DNA of 64,000 nucleotides from Rodentibacter ratti (lineage in GTDB: Bacteria > Pseudomonadota > Gammaproteobacteria > Enterobacterales > Pasteurellaceae), in contig NZ_MLAJ01000015.1 in NCBI RefSeq assembly GCF_002000485.1, positions 1 through 64,000 on the forward strand, given 5' to 3'. The position numbers and the translations under genes were made by a program. The notes below the pieces were generated by a model. That model made no database searches and was not told where the DNA came from. It saw only the letters and a list, made by a program, of their open reading frames with translations. Numbering within the stretch: position 1 is the first letter of the stretch; every line of letters begins with the position of its first letter. Below, one piece after another: positions 1 to 10,388 of the stretch.

Positions 1-15
1 TTTTAGTTAAAAATA

Positions 16-59
16 AAAAGAGCGGTCAGAAAATTTAATGTTTTTCTGACCGCTCTTTT
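16..59 (-). terminator. narP terminator
   Basis: A near-perfect inverted repeat (AAAAGAGCGGTCAGAAA with its complement) flanks a short AT loop just after the narP stop. Read leftward it ends in a run of T, as in an intrinsic terminator. The stem resembles but does not contain the USS core. Confidence 0.8.
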
Positions 60-81
60 CTGATTTCTCGAATAACCTTTG

Positions 82-711
82 TTAGCGTCCGTTATACTCA
101 AAATATAATACGGTAGCCGCCACACGGGAATGTACGTTCAATTTACGCAACAGATTGCGAATATGTACTTTTACCGTTTCTTCGGAAATAAATAACTGCC
201 CTGCAATTTGTTTGTTTGATAATCCTGTGGCAATTAAACGTAAAACGCCCATTTCACGATCCGTTAGTAAATCCATCGGATCTCTACGATGCTCACGTTC
301 AATTAATAAATTTTTAATTGAGCTACTTAAAATTACCTCACCTTTTGCAATGCGTTTGATTTCTTCAAGTAGGATTTCCGGTTCCGTATCCTTTAATAAA
401 TAACCGTCCGCTCCTGCATCAATTAAGGCAAAAACATCATTTTTTGCATCCGATACTGTCAAAATAACAATACGCGCATCGACTTCTTCTGCACGTAAAC
501 CTTTCAGCGTATCCAAGCCTGAAAGTCCTTTCATATTAAGATCTAAAATGATTAAATCCGGCGATGTCTGTAAGGCAACGGAAATACCTTCCGTCCCACT
601 CCCCACATCAGCAATAACTTCGAAATCTTCTTCTAATTCAATTAGTTGTTTGATACCTCGACGCATTAATGGATGATCGTCGATAAGTAAAACTTTTAAT
701 TTTTCTTGCAT
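82..711 (-). CDS. narP: Nitrate/nitrite response regulator NarP (NarL/FixJ family)
   Basis: Two-domain response regulator of 209 residues. The N-terminal receiver domain (about 1-122) has the acidic pair D11/D12, the likely phospho-acceptor D57 in the LDLNM context, a T/S switch residue in ILTVSD and the conserved Lys in YLLKD. The C-terminal LuxR-type helix-turn-helix (about 146-205) has the classic LTDREMGVLRLIATG and SEETVKVHIRNLLRKL segments. In Pasteurellaceae NarP is normally the only NarL/NarP regulator; with sensor NarQ it tunes anaerobic respiratory genes to nitrate and nitrite. No sensor kinase gene is next to it here. It is preceded by a CRP-like site and followed by a strong terminator, so it is probably monocistronic although it lies 137 bp downstream of cyaA on the same strand. 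Confidence 0.9.
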   Translation of the reverse strand: MQEKLKVLLIDDHPLMRRGIKQLIELEEDFEVIADVGSGTEGISVALQTSPDLIILDLNMKGLSGLDTLKGLRAEEVDARIVILTVSDAKNDVFALIDAGADGYLLKDTEPEILLEEIKRIAKGEVILSSSIKNLLIEREHRRDPMDLLTDREMGVLRLIATGLSNKQIAGQLFISEETVKVHIRNLLRKLNVHSRVAATVLYFEYNGR

Positions 712-809
712 TTTTCCCCCAACGGTGAACTACAAAATTTATTAACCATTCACCTAAAATCCGCTCATTTTATCGGGATTTTTCACTTCTTCCAATCAAG
801 AAACTCAGG

Positions 810-831
810 AAATGTGATCTATCTCATTATT
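810..831. promoter_or_regulatory. CRP-like site upstream of narP
   Basis: AAATGTGATCTATCTCATTATT matches the CRP consensus AAATGTGATCTAGATCACATTT at 17 of 22 positions, including an intact TGTGA half-site. It lies about 100 bp upstream of the narP start, in the gap between cyaA and narP. Binding is inferred. Confidence 0.55.
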
Positions 832-848
832 TTATTTACTTATTACGT

Positions 849-3338
849 CTAATCTATTACCGATGCATTTTGTTGATATTTAAAGGATTGAATTTCCACA
901 TCTCCCTGATCATTATATTGAATCTGATAAAACTGTGGATAATTAAAATTACGAGACTCAATATTATATGGATTTTCATCTCCAGTGCCTAAAGCTTGAT
1001 AAAGTTGGTTAATCTGTTTTACCTTTTCATCTTTTGAGCCGTCACAGTGACGATAAATTTCCAACTGGTTGGTTTCATTCAATAAATATACGTTAAAGGT
1101 ATTATCTTCATTATCTTCAAAGAAAAACTGCAAAAAACCTTCTCTTGCCAAAAGATCAATTTCAACCGGATATTTGCGATAAACTTCACTTTTTTCGTCC
1201 ACAGGGCTTTGTAAAACATCATCAAAATCCTCCGTACTTTGAGCGTTATTTTCGACTTCTTGTAAGCTCAATCCGCTTTCTTCAAAGAAGAATTGCCAGT
1301 TTTTGCCCGCTATACGCAAGCGTGGAATGTGAGATGTTTGGTGACCAAGTTGAATACTTATACAACGATTGACTAAAGCGTTCACAAGGTTACGTAATGT
1401 CCGGCGATAATGCTGACTATAACAAAAAACCTGTACGGAAGGAGGGTTATTCACATCTCGATAAATCTTATTTGATAGCACTTTTAAGGCAACCAAGATA
1501 GCATTTGGGCCTTCAAAATGCAGAGTACGGATTTCATTCCATATATTACGATAAGTAAAATCAATACTCCCCACAAGATTTTGTTCTAATGGACCAAAAC
1601 TAAATAAATCACAGGCGGAAAGGCTATCTTTAAATTCGGTGATACGGGTCGTTGGATCAGAAGTTAGATTTACAGCAATAACAACATTACGAATTTCACA
1701 AGCACTTGCCAAACTACCACTACCCGCCACAGGGATTTCCCGAGAAAAAGATAAACGGAGATCTGCCACAAAATTGCGCAAAGTTTCAATCTCAATAGAA
1801 TGACTAAACAGGTGAATTTGCGTTTCTGCAGTGAGTAATCGGTTAAAATACGCCCAAGCAACCAGTTTATTGAGACTTTTATTGTATTCAATAATACGAT
1901 TTTGAGAAAACATCATCGCATTTGGCGGCCGATTAACAAGATACCAACCATCTTGGAAATGCTTATTACCTCGCACTTCTAAAAATGAAATATCAGGCTC
2001 GGATAAATTACGAGAAATCTGCGAATTAAGTAAAATCACTTTTCCCGGCAGTTCTTCAAATGTCGTATAAAGTTTACGTGTTAGAACATTAATATCTTGT
2101 GGTACGACACTTGAGTTAATTTTATGTTTACGGGCAAAATTCACCAAATTGTGATAGCTCAGCATCAAAAACTTCACTAAGTTATCATGGCTTTCTTTGG
2201 CCCGCTTAATTTTCCAAAACGGACGATAATTCAGCTCGTGAATTTTTTCGGCGCTCCATCCCCATTCCTGAGCCAAAATCTGCATATAGTTGGTACGCCA
2301 GTTATGAGTTTGATATAAGGCTAAATCTTCTGTCACTTTGACATAAAAACAACGGCGTACAAAATCAAGGCGTTTAAATTCGGAAAGTGCGGTCAAATAA
2401 TCCGTCACTTTAGAAAGAATCGCAATATAAGGATCAAAATGATGCGCGGGCGTTGTATTACCGGAAAAAAGATCTTCTTTAAACTGGCGGGCAATAAGAT
2501 GAGTGTTTGGATACTCTTTCGAATAAACTTCCAATAACAAAATTTTCAGTACGGATTTGTAAGGCGAATCAATTCCTTTGTAAAGTTGCCACAAGCCTGC
2601 ACCAAAATATTCTTTCGCCGAGAACTGCGCTAATCCGCCAAAATCAACCCAATCTTGTGGGTCAAGTAAACCATCTTGAATACGTATTTTTACTTCACTT
2701 TCATAGTCTGCTTCATTTTCTACCCATAAATGTAACCACAGTAACGGTTTCCCGGCTAAACGAACGGCAGAACGATAAAATTCATCAAGCAGTAACATAT
2801 ATTGGGCAGAACCGCTATTTTCGCTCGTCAAAGGATCAGAGTATGATTCATGGCGAAAACGTTGTTGATCAACCAAATAAAAATTAATTTCAACCTCAAA
2901 CTGCATTGCCCATTCTTTGATTTTGTGGGCTTTTTGCTCTAATAAATTCCGTTCATTTTCTGTTAAATCTTCACGGCAGCAGATCCAGGTATCCATATCA
3001 GAGCTGCTACTTTGACTAATAGAGCCAAAGCTGCCCATCACATAAATACCCAAAATCGGAGGGTTATCAACGTCGAGCTGCTCTTTTATTTGCTCGTAAA
3101 GCTCAGGATATTCGGAAGAAAGGAATTGTTGCTGGTAATCTGACAACTTAAAATTTGCGACACCACAAAGGGATTGCGCCATATAACCAGATAAACTAGG
3201 ATGGTTCAATTGAAACAATAAAGGGAACAGAGATAAAACATGCTGAAACCCATCACTGGCTCCTGATAACGCCCGTTCCAAACGACGTTTATCAAGAATT
3301 TCCACACATTTTTTTGCTCGATTGAGATCGTACTTCAA
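849..3338 (-). CDS. cyaA: Class I adenylate cyclase CyaA
   Basis: Makes cyclic AMP from ATP in the cytoplasm; cAMP activates CRP. The 829 residues match the enterobacterial/Pasteurellaceae class I family in length and layout. The N-terminal catalytic half carries the nucleotidyltransferase-like motif GSFGS (102-106) followed by the acidic pair D114/D116 in SSDMDTWIC. The C-terminal half corresponds to the regulatory region that responds to sugar phosphotransferase (PTS) status in E. coli. A USS lies inside the gene at 2385-2393 and is read as the peptide LTAL. The gene is divergent from the small membrane-protein gene at 3483. CRP-like sites next to narP, pckA, aspA and uspA in this window suggest that the product acts on these neighbours among others. 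Confidence 0.96.
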   Translation of the reverse strand: MKYDLNRAKKCVEILDKRRLERALSGASDGFQHVLSLFPLLFQLNHPSLSGYMAQSLCGVANFKLSDYQQQFLSSEYPELYEQIKEQLDVDNPPILGIYVMGSFGSISQSSSSDMDTWICCREDLTENERNLLEQKAHKIKEWAMQFEVEINFYLVDQQRFRHESYSDPLTSENSGSAQYMLLLDEFYRSAVRLAGKPLLWLHLWVENEADYESEVKIRIQDGLLDPQDWVDFGGLAQFSAKEYFGAGLWQLYKGIDSPYKSVLKILLLEVYSKEYPNTHLIARQFKEDLFSGNTTPAHHFDPYIAILSKVTDYLTALSEFKRLDFVRRCFYVKVTEDLALYQTHNWRTNYMQILAQEWGWSAEKIHELNYRPFWKIKRAKESHDNLVKFLMLSYHNLVNFARKHKINSSVVPQDINVLTRKLYTTFEELPGKVILLNSQISRNLSEPDISFLEVRGNKHFQDGWYLVNRPPNAMMFSQNRIIEYNKSLNKLVAWAYFNRLLTAETQIHLFSHSIEIETLRNFVADLRLSFSREIPVAGSGSLASACEIRNVVIAVNLTSDPTTRITEFKDSLSACDLFSFGPLEQNLVGSIDFTYRNIWNEIRTLHFEGPNAILVALKVLSNKIYRDVNNPPSVQVFCYSQHYRRTLRNLVNALVNRCISIQLGHQTSHIPRLRIAGKNWQFFFEESGLSLQEVENNAQSTEDFDDVLQSPVDEKSEVYRKYPVEIDLLAREGFLQFFFEDNEDNTFNVYLLNETNQLEIYRHCDGSKDEKVKQINQLYQALGTGDENPYNIESRNFNYPQFYQIQYNDQGDVEIQSFKYQQNASVID

Positions 3339-3482
3339 GCGGCATCCTACCGAATGGAAAAAGTTACCAATACTTTACCATTTTAAGACGGTTAAAGCAA
3401 AGAATTACTACCCAATCTTAGCCGTATTTGCTATATTTCCCGTGTTACTATTTTATTACGAATTTATGACGAAATTTACCTT

Positions 3483-3794
3483 ATGAAACAACCGTCTATG
3501 CCTACAAAATTTAGTAAGTTTGCTTGGGGACTCGCCGCTTTTTGCGTGCCGGTTTTACTTTGGCCTCTCGTCTTACTCATTTCTTCCCATTTCTCTCAAA
3601 ATCAGGCATTAACGGAAGGGCAAATCAAGTTGTTCTCTACCTTATTTTGGATTTACCCTTTCATTCTCGCGGTTATTGCACGTCTACTGTATAAATTACA
3701 CGCTAAACGCCCTACACTTGCCGAACGATTACTCGGTATAAGTGCGGTCATTTTTTACGGCGTTTTGATTTATATTTGCATGGTAAGTTTTTAA
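3483..3794 (+). CDS. Small inner-membrane protein of unknown function (DUF5389-like)
   Basis: Predicted 103-residue membrane protein with three hydrophobic segments at about 13-34, 46-64 and 82-102, separated by a short basic stretch (KLHAKRPTLAER). I recognise it only as the kind of conserved Pasteurellaceae membrane protein catalogued as DUF5389; the family call is from memory. A forward USS (3740-3748) is in the coding frame and is read as SAV in the third membrane segment. The gene is divergent from cyaA and convergent with greB, and the 26 bp gap to greB holds one reverse USS. No catalytic residues can be seen. Confidence 0.6.
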   Translation: MKQPSMPTKFSKFAWGLAAFCVPVLLWPLVLLISSHFSQNQALTEGQIKLFSTLFWIYPFILAVIARLLYKLHAKRPTLAERLLGISAVIFYGVLIYICMVSF

Positions 3795-3820
3795 AAAATC
3801 TCTTAAAACAGACCGCACTT

Positions 3821-4300
3821 TTACAGCGAGTCATACCAAATTCGATTCACATAAAGCGTCACTCGACCTGAAGGGGTTTCCACACTCACTTCATCATCAG
3901 TGGTTTTACCAATCAAAGCCCGAGCCACAGGGGAATCAATCGATATCCAGTTTTTTGCCGGATCAAACTCATCACAACCCACAATGCGATATTGTTTCAC
4001 TTCGCCCTCGTCATCCTCCAGCTCTACCCACGCTCCAAAAAACACTTTGCCTTCTTGTTTCGGGTTGTAATCCACAATTTGTAAGACTTCCAGACGTTTT
4101 GTCAGAAAACGCACTCGGCGATCAATTTCTCTTAATCGGCGTTTGCCGTAAATATATTCCGCATTTTCACTGCGATCCCCTAAAGCGGCGGCATCAGAAA
4201 CCGCTTGGGTGACTTTGGGGCGTTCTTCTTTCCACAAGAATTTCAGTTCTTTGTCCAAGGCGCTCCAGCCTTGGCGTGTAATGTAATTGGATTTTGCCAT
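3821..4300 (-). CDS. greB: Transcription elongation factor GreB
   Basis: GreA/GreB family protein that inserts its coiled coil into the RNA polymerase secondary channel and stimulates cleavage of backtracked RNA. I chose the start at MAKSNYITRQGW (position 4300), giving 159 residues like E. coli GreB; an upstream in-frame extension of 18 residues has no family match. The N-terminal coiled coil (about 1-75) carries the acidic tip in GDRSENAEY, and the C-terminal FKBP-like domain ends in RVTLYVNRIWYDSL. It is divergent from tex with about 100 bp between the start codons, the same pairing as in other gammaproteobacteria as I recall. Confidence 0.93.
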   Translation of the reverse strand: MAKSNYITRQGWSALDKELKFLWKEERPKVTQAVSDAAALGDRSENAEYIYGKRRLREIDRRVRFLTKRLEVLQIVDYNPKQEGKVFFGAWVELEDDEGEVKQYRIVGCDEFDPAKNWISIDSPVARALIGKTTDDEVSVETPSGRVTLYVNRIWYDSL

Positions 4301-4401
4301 TTCTTTTGTAAAGGTTGGAAAATTTATTGAATTATATTTGAGCCAAGGTATCAAAACCAGTATTCTATGCCCGATTTTATTTTCAACAAAGACGTATACC
4401 G

Positions 4402-6714
4402 ATGTTAAATCAACAAATTAGTCAAATTATCGCAGCAGAACTTAATGTTGCTTCTCATCAAATTCTCGCCGCCATTCAATTGCTGGATGACGGCAACACC
4501 ATTCCATTTATCGCCCGTTATCGTAAAGAAGCTACCGGTGGCTTAGATGACACTCAACTCCGCCATTTTGAAACCCGTTTAGGCTATTTGCGTGAGCTTG
4601 AAGATCGCCGTCAAAGTATTTTGAAATCCATTGAGGAACAAGGCAAACTCACCGATGAATTACGTACGCAAATCGAAGCGACTCAAAGCAAAACCGAACT
4701 TGAAGACCTCTATTTGCCTTATAAACCGAAACGTCGCACGAAAGGGCAAATTGCCATTGAAGCAGGGCTTGAGCCACTTGCCGAGTTACTTTGGAGCGAA
4801 CCACAAAATGATCCGGAAACCACCGCACTTTCTTTCGTGAATGCGGAAAAAGGCGTAACGGATACAAAAACCGCATTGGACGGGGCGCGCTATATTTTAA
4901 TGGAACGCTTTGCCGAAGATGCACAATTGTTGGCGAAGGTACGGCAATATTTGCAGCAAAATGCACAAATTGAATCGAAAGTAGCTGAAGGAAAAGAACA
5001 AGAAGGAGCAAAATTCCAAGATTATTTTGATCATCAGGAATTATTGAAAAATGTGCCTTCTCACCGTGCTTTGGCGATGTTCCGAGGACGTAATGAAGGT
5101 GTTTTACAACTAACTTTAAATGCCGATCCCGATGCGGAAGAAGGGACACGTCACAGTTATTGTGAAGAGATTATCCGAGAGCATTTGGGTGTACGTTTAA
5201 GCGGTCAGCCGGCGGATAAATGGCGTGAGCAAGTGATTGCTTGGACGTGGAAAATTAAAGTTTCCCTCCATTTAGAAACGGAATTAATGGGTACCTTGCG
5301 TGAAAAAGCGGAAGAAGAAGCCATTGATGTTTTCGCCCGAAATTTGACCGCACTTTTAATGGCTGCCCCTGCCGGCTCAAAAAATACCATGGGGCTTGAC
5401 CCGGGGTTACGCACCGGAGTGAAAGTTGCCGTGGTGGATAACACCGGAAAATTATTGGATACGGCAACCATTTATCCTCACACCGGTCGTGAGAGTGAAG
5501 CACAAATGACCTTATTTGGCTTGATTCGTCAGCATAATGTGGAACTGATTGCCATTGGTAACGGCACGGCTTCCCGTGAAACAGAACGTTTTGCGAAAGA
5601 AGTGATTAAAGAAATCAAAGAAAACAAACCACAAACCGTGGTCGTGAGCGAGGCGGGCGCTTCGGTATATTCTGCTTCTGAATTTGCCGCCAATGAATTT
5701 CCAAATTTAGATGTTTCCTTGCGTGGGGCGGTATCCATTGCCCGCCGATTACAAGACCCATTGGCGGAACTGGTGAAAATCGAACCAAAAGCCATTGGCG
5801 TGGGGCAATATCAGCACGATATCAATCAACCCCAATTAGCCCGTAAATTGGATGCGGTGGTAGAAGATTGCGTTAATGCGGTGGGGGTTGATTTAAACAC
5901 GGCTTCCGCCCCGTTACTTGCTCGTGTGGCTGGAATGACAAAAACCTTGGCACAAAATATTGTGGCTTATCGTGATGAAAATGGGCGTTTTGACAGCCGT
6001 GAACAACTGAAAAAAGTACCTCGTTTGGGGCCAAAAGCCTTTGAGCAATGTGCCGGTTTTATGCGCATTGCAGGTGGCAAAAATCCACTGGATGCCTCCG
6101 GGGTGCACCCGGAAGCTTATTCGTTGGTAGAAAAAATCTTACAAGCGACCCAACAATCCATTCAAGAATTAATGGGAAGCCATACAGTGCGTCAACTTAA
6201 CGCTGCCCAGTTTACTGATGAGCGTTTTGGTTTACCAACGGTACAGGATATTTTCAAAGAATTGGAAAAACCGGGGCGTGACCCTCGTGGTGAATTTAAA
6301 ACCGCCACCTTTATTGAGGGCGTGGAAGAAATCACCGATTTAAAAGCCGGTATGATTTTAGAAGGCACAATTACAAATGTCACCAACTTCGGGGCATTCG
6401 TGGATATTGGTGTACACCAAGACGGGCTGGTGCATATTTCATCACTCAGTGATAAATTTGTCGAAGATCCGCACCAAGTGGTGAAAACCGGTGATATTGT
6501 GAAAGTTAAAGTGTTAGAGGTGGATATCCCTCGTAAGCGTATCGCACTAACCATGCGATTAGAGGAAAGTGCGGTAAAAAATACCGAGAAATCCGACCGC
6601 ACTTTATCGGCAAAGCCACGGTCTCAATCACGCCAAGAGCGCCACCCGCGCACTTCAAATAATAGTGTCATGGGTAATGCTTTTGCAGATGCCTTAAAAA
6701 ATTGGAAAAAATAA
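4402..6714 (+). CDS. tex: Tex family transcription accessory / RNA-binding protein
   Basis: Conserved cytoplasmic nucleic-acid-binding protein of 770 residues. Visible parts: an N-terminal helical Tex domain; a YqgF/RNase H-like core beginning at about residue 327 ([19 protein letters not shown]); helix-hairpin-helix segments ([21 protein letters not shown] and the following block); and a C-terminal S1 RNA-binding domain at about 646-718 ([19 protein letters not shown]). The last 50 residues form a basic, Ser/Arg-rich tail into which two opposed USS copies are written (about 6570 and 6597). Tex affects toxin expression in Bordetella, but its exact biochemical role is unsettled. It is divergent from greB and has its own terminator. 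Confidence 0.93.
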   Translation: MLNQQISQIIAAELNVASHQILAAIQLLDDGNTIPFIARYRKEATGGLDDTQLRHFETRLGYLRELEDRRQSILKSIEEQGKLTDELRTQIEATQSKTELEDLYLPYKPKRRTKGQIAIEAGLEPLAELLWSEPQNDPETTALSFVNAEKGVTDTKTALDGARYILMERFAEDAQLLAKVRQYLQQNAQIESKVAEGKEQEGAKFQDYFDHQELLKNVPSHRALAMFRGRNEGVLQLTLNADPDAEEGTRHSYCEEIIREHLGVRLSGQPADKWREQVIAWTWKIKVSLHLETELMGTLREKAEEEAIDVFARNLTALLMAAPAGSKNTMGLDPGLRTGVKVAVVDNTGKLLDTATIYPHTGRESEAQMTLFGLIRQHNVELIAIGNGTASRETERFAKEVIKEIKENKPQTVVVSEAGASVYSASEFAANEFPNLDVSLRGAVSIARRLQDPLAELVKIEPKAIGVGQYQHDINQPQLARKLDAVVEDCVNAVGVDLNTASAPLLARVAGMTKTLAQNIVAYRDENGRFDSREQLKKVPRLGPKAFEQCAGFMRIAGGKNPLDASGVHPEAYSLVEKILQATQQSIQELMGSHTVRQLNAAQFTDERFGLPTVQDIFKELEKPGRDPRGEFKTATFIEGVEEITDLKAGMILEGTITNVTNFGAFVDIGVHQDGLVHISSLSDKFVEDPHQVVKTGDIVKVKVLEVDIPRKRIALTMRLEESAVKNTEKSDRTLSAKPRSQSRQERHPRTSNNSVMGNAFADALKNWKK

Positions 6715-6725
6715 TTGATATTTCA

Positions 6726-6767
6726 GGGGGAATGTATGGGATGTGCATATTCCCCTTATTTTTTAAT
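6726..6767 (+). terminator. tex terminator
   Basis: The hairpin GGGGAAT (6727-6733) with ATTCCCC (6749-6755) is extended by weak inner pairs and followed by TTATTTTTTAATTTT. It starts 12 bp after the tex stop codon. Confidence 0.75.
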
Positions 6768-6818
6768 TTTCTCTACTAAACCAACTATAAATAGGTAGAA
6801 ATTAACGTTAATTTTCAA

Positions 6819-6840
6819 AAATGAGATCAAGTTAACATTT
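6819..6840. promoter_or_regulatory. CRP-like site upstream of pckA
   Basis: AAATGAGATCAAGTTAACATTT matches the 22-base CRP consensus at 18 positions. It is centred about 76 bp upstream of the pckA ATG. CRP control of a gluconeogenic gene is physiologically sensible; binding is inferred. Confidence 0.55.
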
Positions 6841-6905
6841 TTTATTATTTACTTTCTTTAAAATAGGACATAGCTAAATTTTAATTTTTTATACAGAGGT
6901 GACTT

Positions 6906-8522
6906 ATGACAGACTTAAACAAAGTAATTAAAGCGCTTGAAACTCTTGGTATTTATGACGTAAAAGAAGTTGTCTATAACCCAAGCTACGAGCAATTATT
7001 TGAAGAAGAAACCAAACCCGGGCTAGAGGGATTTGAAAAAGGTACGCTAACCAATACCGGTGCCGTAGCCGTAGATACCGGTATCTTTACCGGTCGTTCA
7101 CCGAAAGATAAATATATTGTTTTAGATGAAAAAACCAAAGATACCGTTTGGTGGACATCTGATGCGGCAAAAAACGACAACAAACCAATGAACCAAGCAA
7201 CCTGGCAAAGCTTAAAAGACTTGGTGACTAACCAACTATCCCGTAAACGTTTGTTTGTCATTGATGGTTTCTGCGGCGCAAGCGAAAAAGATCGTATTGC
7301 CGTCCGTATTGTTACTGAAGTCGCATGGCAGGCGCACTTTGTGAAAAATATGTTCATTCGTCCAACGGAAGAACAATTAAAAGACTTTGAACCTGACTTT
7401 GTCGTGATGAACGGTTCAAAAGTCACAAATCCAAACTGGAAAGAGCAAGGTTTAAATTCTGAAAACTTTGTTGCGTTCAACTTAACTGAAGGGATTCAAT
7501 TAATCGGCGGTACTTGGTACGGTGGTGAAATGAAAAAAGGTATGTTCTCTATGATGAACTACTTCCTACCGTTAAAAGGTGTAGGTGCAATGCACTGCTC
7601 TGCCAATGTTGGTAAAGATGGGGATGTCGCTGTTTTCTTCGGCCTATCCGGTACCGGTAAAACGACACTTTCTACCGATCCAAAACGTGAGTTGATTGGT
7701 GATGACGAACATGGTTGGGATGATGTAGGCGTCTTCAACTTTGAAGGGGGATGTTACGCCAAAACCATCCATCTTTCTGAAGAAAATGAACCGGATATTT
7801 ATCGTGCAATCCGTCGTGATGCCTTATTGGAAAACGTTGTGGTTCGTGCAGATGGCTCCATTGATTTCGATGATGCGTCAAAAACCGAAAACACACGTGT
7901 ATCTTACCCGATTTATCATATCGATAATATCGTTAAACCGGTTTCCCGTGCAGGTCATGCCACTAAAGTTATTTTCTTAACGGCTGATGCTTTTGGTGTT
8001 TTACCGCCGGTTTCTAAATTAACACCGGAACAAACCAAATATTATTTCCTATCAGGTTTCACAGCAAAATTAGCGGGAACGGAACGAGGTATTACTGAAC
8101 CTACGCCAACCTTCTCGGCCTGTTTTGGTGCAGCATTCTTAACTCTCCACCCAACACAATATGCCGAAGTTTTAGTAAAACGAATGGAAGCGGCCGGTGC
8201 GGAAGCCTATTTAGTCAATACCGGTTGGAACGGCACGGGTAAACGTATCTCTATTAAAGATACTCGAGGCATTATTGATGCTATCCTAGACGGTTCAATC
8301 GAAAAAGCAGAAATGGGTAAATTACCAATCTTTAACTTAACGATTCCAAAAGCATTACCGGGTGTCGATTCTGCGATTTTAGATCCACGTGATACCTATG
8401 CGGATAAAGCTCAATGGCAAGAAAAAGCAAAAGACCTAGCAGGTCGTTTTGTGAAAAACTTCGAAAAATATGCGACCAATGCTGAAGGTAAAGCATTAAT
8501 CCCAGCCGGTCCTGAAGCATAA
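6906..8522 (+). CDS. pckA: Phosphoenolpyruvate carboxykinase (ATP)
   Basis: Interconverts oxaloacetate plus ATP and phosphoenolpyruvate plus ADP and CO2. In capnophilic Pasteurellaceae the enzyme commonly runs in the CO2-fixing direction during succinate formation. The 538 residues match the ATP-dependent family. The PEPCK-type P-loop [11 protein letters not shown] lies at about 247-257, followed by the kinase-2-type acidic segment GDDEHGWDD, and the R-binding and substrate motif [12 protein letters not shown] is near the N-terminus. A ribosome-binding site (AGAGGTG) precedes the ATG by 5-6 bases. It has its own CRP-like site upstream and a USS-pair terminator downstream, and is convergent with aspA, whose product aspartase feeds the same C4-dicarboxylate metabolism. 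Confidence 0.97.
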   Translation: MTDLNKVIKALETLGIYDVKEVVYNPSYEQLFEEETKPGLEGFEKGTLTNTGAVAVDTGIFTGRSPKDKYIVLDEKTKDTVWWTSDAAKNDNKPMNQATWQSLKDLVTNQLSRKRLFVIDGFCGASEKDRIAVRIVTEVAWQAHFVKNMFIRPTEEQLKDFEPDFVVMNGSKVTNPNWKEQGLNSENFVAFNLTEGIQLIGGTWYGGEMKKGMFSMMNYFLPLKGVGAMHCSANVGKDGDVAVFFGLSGTGKTTLSTDPKRELIGDDEHGWDDVGVFNFEGGCYAKTIHLSEENEPDIYRAIRRDALLENVVVRADGSIDFDDASKTENTRVSYPIYHIDNIVKPVSRAGHATKVIFLTADAFGVLPPVSKLTPEQTKYYFLSGFTAKLAGTERGITEPTPTFSACFGAAFLTLHPTQYAEVLVKRMEAAGAEAYLVNTGWNGTGKRISIKDTRGIIDAILDGSIEKAEMGKLPIFNLTIPKALPGVDSAILDPRDTYADKAQWQEKAKDLAGRFVKNFEKYATNAEGKALIPAGPEA

Positions 8523-8543
8523 TCAAAAAATATCTAAATAATC

Positions 8544-8569
8544 AACCGCACTTTAAGTGCGGTTTTTTT
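8544..8569 (+). terminator. pckA terminator made of an inverted USS pair
   Basis: AACCGCACT (8544-8552) and AGTGCGGTT (8555-8563) form a tight hairpin followed by seven T. The stem consists of two opposed USS cores. Confidence 0.85.
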
Positions 8570-8661
8570 GTTAGCATTTTTGACTTATGAAACTGAGTTT
8601 ATCTAAAACAATAACGTTCTATCACAAACTCAGACAATTTTGATTATTTTTGAGTAGTAAA

Positions 8662-8688
8662 AAAGCCACCCTCTATGAAGGTGGCTTT
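8662..8688. terminator. Possible terminator hairpin between pckA and aspA
   Basis: AAAGCCACC and GGTGGCTTT form a 9-bp perfect stem. The left flank gives a T-run when read leftward (TTTTTTACTAC), so it may back up the aspA terminator at 8701. Confidence 0.55.
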
Positions 8689-8700
8689 CGGTTAGCAAAA

Positions 8701-8726
8701 AAAGTGCGGTCATTTTGACCGCACTT
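8701..8726 (-). terminator. aspA terminator made of an inverted USS pair
   Basis: AAAGTGCGGTCA and TGACCGCACTT form a hairpin around a TTT loop. Read leftward, downstream of aspA, it ends in TTTTTTTG. Confidence 0.8.
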
Positions 8727-8746
8727 GATTCGTTTAACTTATAAAA

Positions 8747-10165
8747 CTATTTATTTAATTTCGCTTTATAAGTCGGATTCATTAAGTTCTCCACAGAGAG
8801 AATATCATCAAGCTGTTCAGCAGTGAGTAGGCCTTTTTCTAATACGACTTCACGTACACCTTTACCGGTTTCCGCACAGATTTTACCCACTAAATCACCA
8901 TTGTGGTGGCCGATGAATGGGTTCAAATAAGTCACGATACCGATTGAATTGAATACATAGTTTTCACAAATTTCTTTGTTTACCGTAATACCATCAACAC
9001 ATTTATCACGTAAATTCACACAAGCATTGGTTAGGATGTCGATAGATTCAAACATCGCTTGACCGATGACCGGTTCCATCACGTTTAATTGTAATTGACC
9101 CGCTTCTGCTGCAAAAGTCACGGTAGTATCGTTACCGATTACTTTAAAGCAAACTTGGTTTACCACTTCAGGCACAACCGGATTAACTTTTGCCGGCATA
9201 ATAGATGAACCGGCTTGTAATTCAGGAAGATTGATTTCTTTTAAGCCTGCGCGCGGACCGGAAGAAAGTAAACGTAAGTCATTACATACTTTAGAAAGTT
9301 TTACCGCCGTACGTTTTAAAGCACCATGTACCATGACGTAAGCACCACAGTCAGAGGTTGCTTCAATTAAGTTTTCAGCCAATACACAAGGTAAACCGGT
9401 GACTTCTGCAAGATACTTCACAGCAAGCGGAGCATAACCTTGTGGGGTATTTAAACCGGTACCGATTGCCGTTGCACCAAGGTTTACTTCAAGTAACAAT
9501 TCAGCAGTGCGTTTTAAATTGCGAACTTCTTCTTCAAGCAATACAGCAAAGGCTTTAAATTCTTGTCCCACTGTCATTGGCACAGCATCTTGTAACTGGG
9601 TGCGCCCCATTTTCAATACGTTGTGAAATTCTTTCGCTTTATTTTCAAACCCTTCTTGTAAATATTGGATTTTATCAATAAGCTTTAAAATACTGTTATA
9701 TACAGCAATACGGAAACCTGTAGGGTAAGCATCATTAGTCGATTGGCTGGCGTTTACATGATCCATTGGATCTAAGAATTGATATTGCCCTTTTTGATGC
9801 CCTAATTTTTCCAAAGCAAGATTCGCCACCACTTCATTGGTATTCATATTCACGGAAGTACCTGCACCGCCCTGATACACATCCGATGGAAACTGATCTA
9901 AGCATTTACCGGTTGTTAAGATTTCATCACAAGCTGAAACAATCGCTTTTGCAATGTCAGCAGGAATTGCGCCTAATTCACCATTCGCTAAAGCAGTGGC
10001 TTTTTTTACCATCACCATACCACGCACAAATTCCGGTACGTCAGAAATAGTTACATTGGAAATATTGAAATTTTCAACCGCTCTTAATGTGTGGATCCCC
10101 CAGTACGCATCTGCTGGGACTTCGCGTTCACCTAACAAATCTACTTCTTTTCTAAATTGTGTCAT
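8747..10165 (-). CDS. aspA: Aspartate ammonia-lyase (aspartase)
   Basis: Converts L-aspartate to fumarate and ammonia, supplying fumarate for anaerobic respiration. It belongs to the fumarase/aspartase superfamily. The signature [11 protein letters not shown] is at about residue 317, with substrate-binding segments [13 protein letters not shown] and [15 protein letters not shown] upstream. I place the start at the ATG at 10165 ([11 protein letters not shown], 472 residues) because AGGTG sits 7 bases before it; a GTG start three codons further upstream would overlap that ribosome-binding site. The upstream region holds overlapping CRP-like and FNR-like sites, which fits the known anaerobic and catabolite control of aspA in E. 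coli. Confidence 0.95.
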   Translation of the reverse strand: MTQFRKEVDLLGEREVPADAYWGIHTLRAVENFNISNVTISDVPEFVRGMVMVKKATALANGELGAIPADIAKAIVSACDEILTTGKCLDQFPSDVYQGGAGTSVNMNTNEVVANLALEKLGHQKGQYQFLDPMDHVNASQSTNDAYPTGFRIAVYNSILKLIDKIQYLQEGFENKAKEFHNVLKMGRTQLQDAVPMTVGQEFKAFAVLLEEEVRNLKRTAELLLEVNLGATAIGTGLNTPQGYAPLAVKYLAEVTGLPCVLAENLIEATSDCGAYVMVHGALKRTAVKLSKVCNDLRLLSSGPRAGLKEINLPELQAGSSIMPAKVNPVVPEVVNQVCFKVIGNDTTVTFAAEAGQLQLNVMEPVIGQAMFESIDILTNACVNLRDKCVDGITVNKEICENYVFNSIGIVTYLNPFIGHHNGDLVGKICAETGKGVREVVLEKGLLTAEQLDDILSVENLMNPTYKAKLNK

Positions 10166-10223
10166 TTTGATCACCTATTCTAGTTAGTTAATTTGCTACC
10201 ATTATAAAAATTTTCACAAGAAA

Positions 10224-10245
10224 AAAATTGATTGAGATCACATTT
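10224..10245 (-). promoter_or_regulatory. CRP-like site upstream of aspA
   Basis: Read on the minus strand, AAATGTGATCTCAATCAATTTT matches the CRP consensus at 18 of 22 positions. It is about 60-80 bp upstream of the aspA start and overlaps a FNR-like box. Confidence 0.6.
10228..10241 (+). promoter_or_regulatory. FNR-like box upstream of aspA
   Basis: TTGATTGAGATCAC matches the FNR consensus TTGAT-N4-ATCAA at 9 of 10 fixed positions. It shares bases with the CRP-like site, so binding of the two regulators could be mutually exclusive. Confidence 0.55.
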
Positions 10246-10319
10246 TTGATGTGAGATTTCAAGATATATTTTCATCATTCAAATTAGTTTTTTTAAGGCT
10301 AAAAATTTTTAATTTCCCT

Positions 10320-10348
10320 CTTGAAAGCAAAATTTTTATTCCCATATA
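10320..10348 (+). promoter_or_regulatory. Sigma-32 heat-shock promoter of groESL
   Basis: CTTGAAA, a 14-base spacer and CCCATATA closely match the sigma-32 consensus (CTTGAAA - 13 to 15 - CCCCATNT). It is 41 bp upstream of the groES ATG. No other sigma-32-like promoter was noticed in the window. Confidence 0.8.
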
Positions 10349-10388
10349 GAGTGAGAATTTCACATTTTTAAACAGAAGGAAATTAATC

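Noticed and set aside
754-782. cyaA terminator (AAAATCC / GGATTTT)
   Set aside because: Seven AT-rich base pairs with a long loop and no clear T-run; not supported well enough.
4649-5149. Long minus-strand open frame opposite tex
   Set aside because: It lies entirely within tex in an antisense frame, has no ribosome-binding site and resembles no known protein; the same holds for other long antisense frames over purL, mutS, groEL and alaS.
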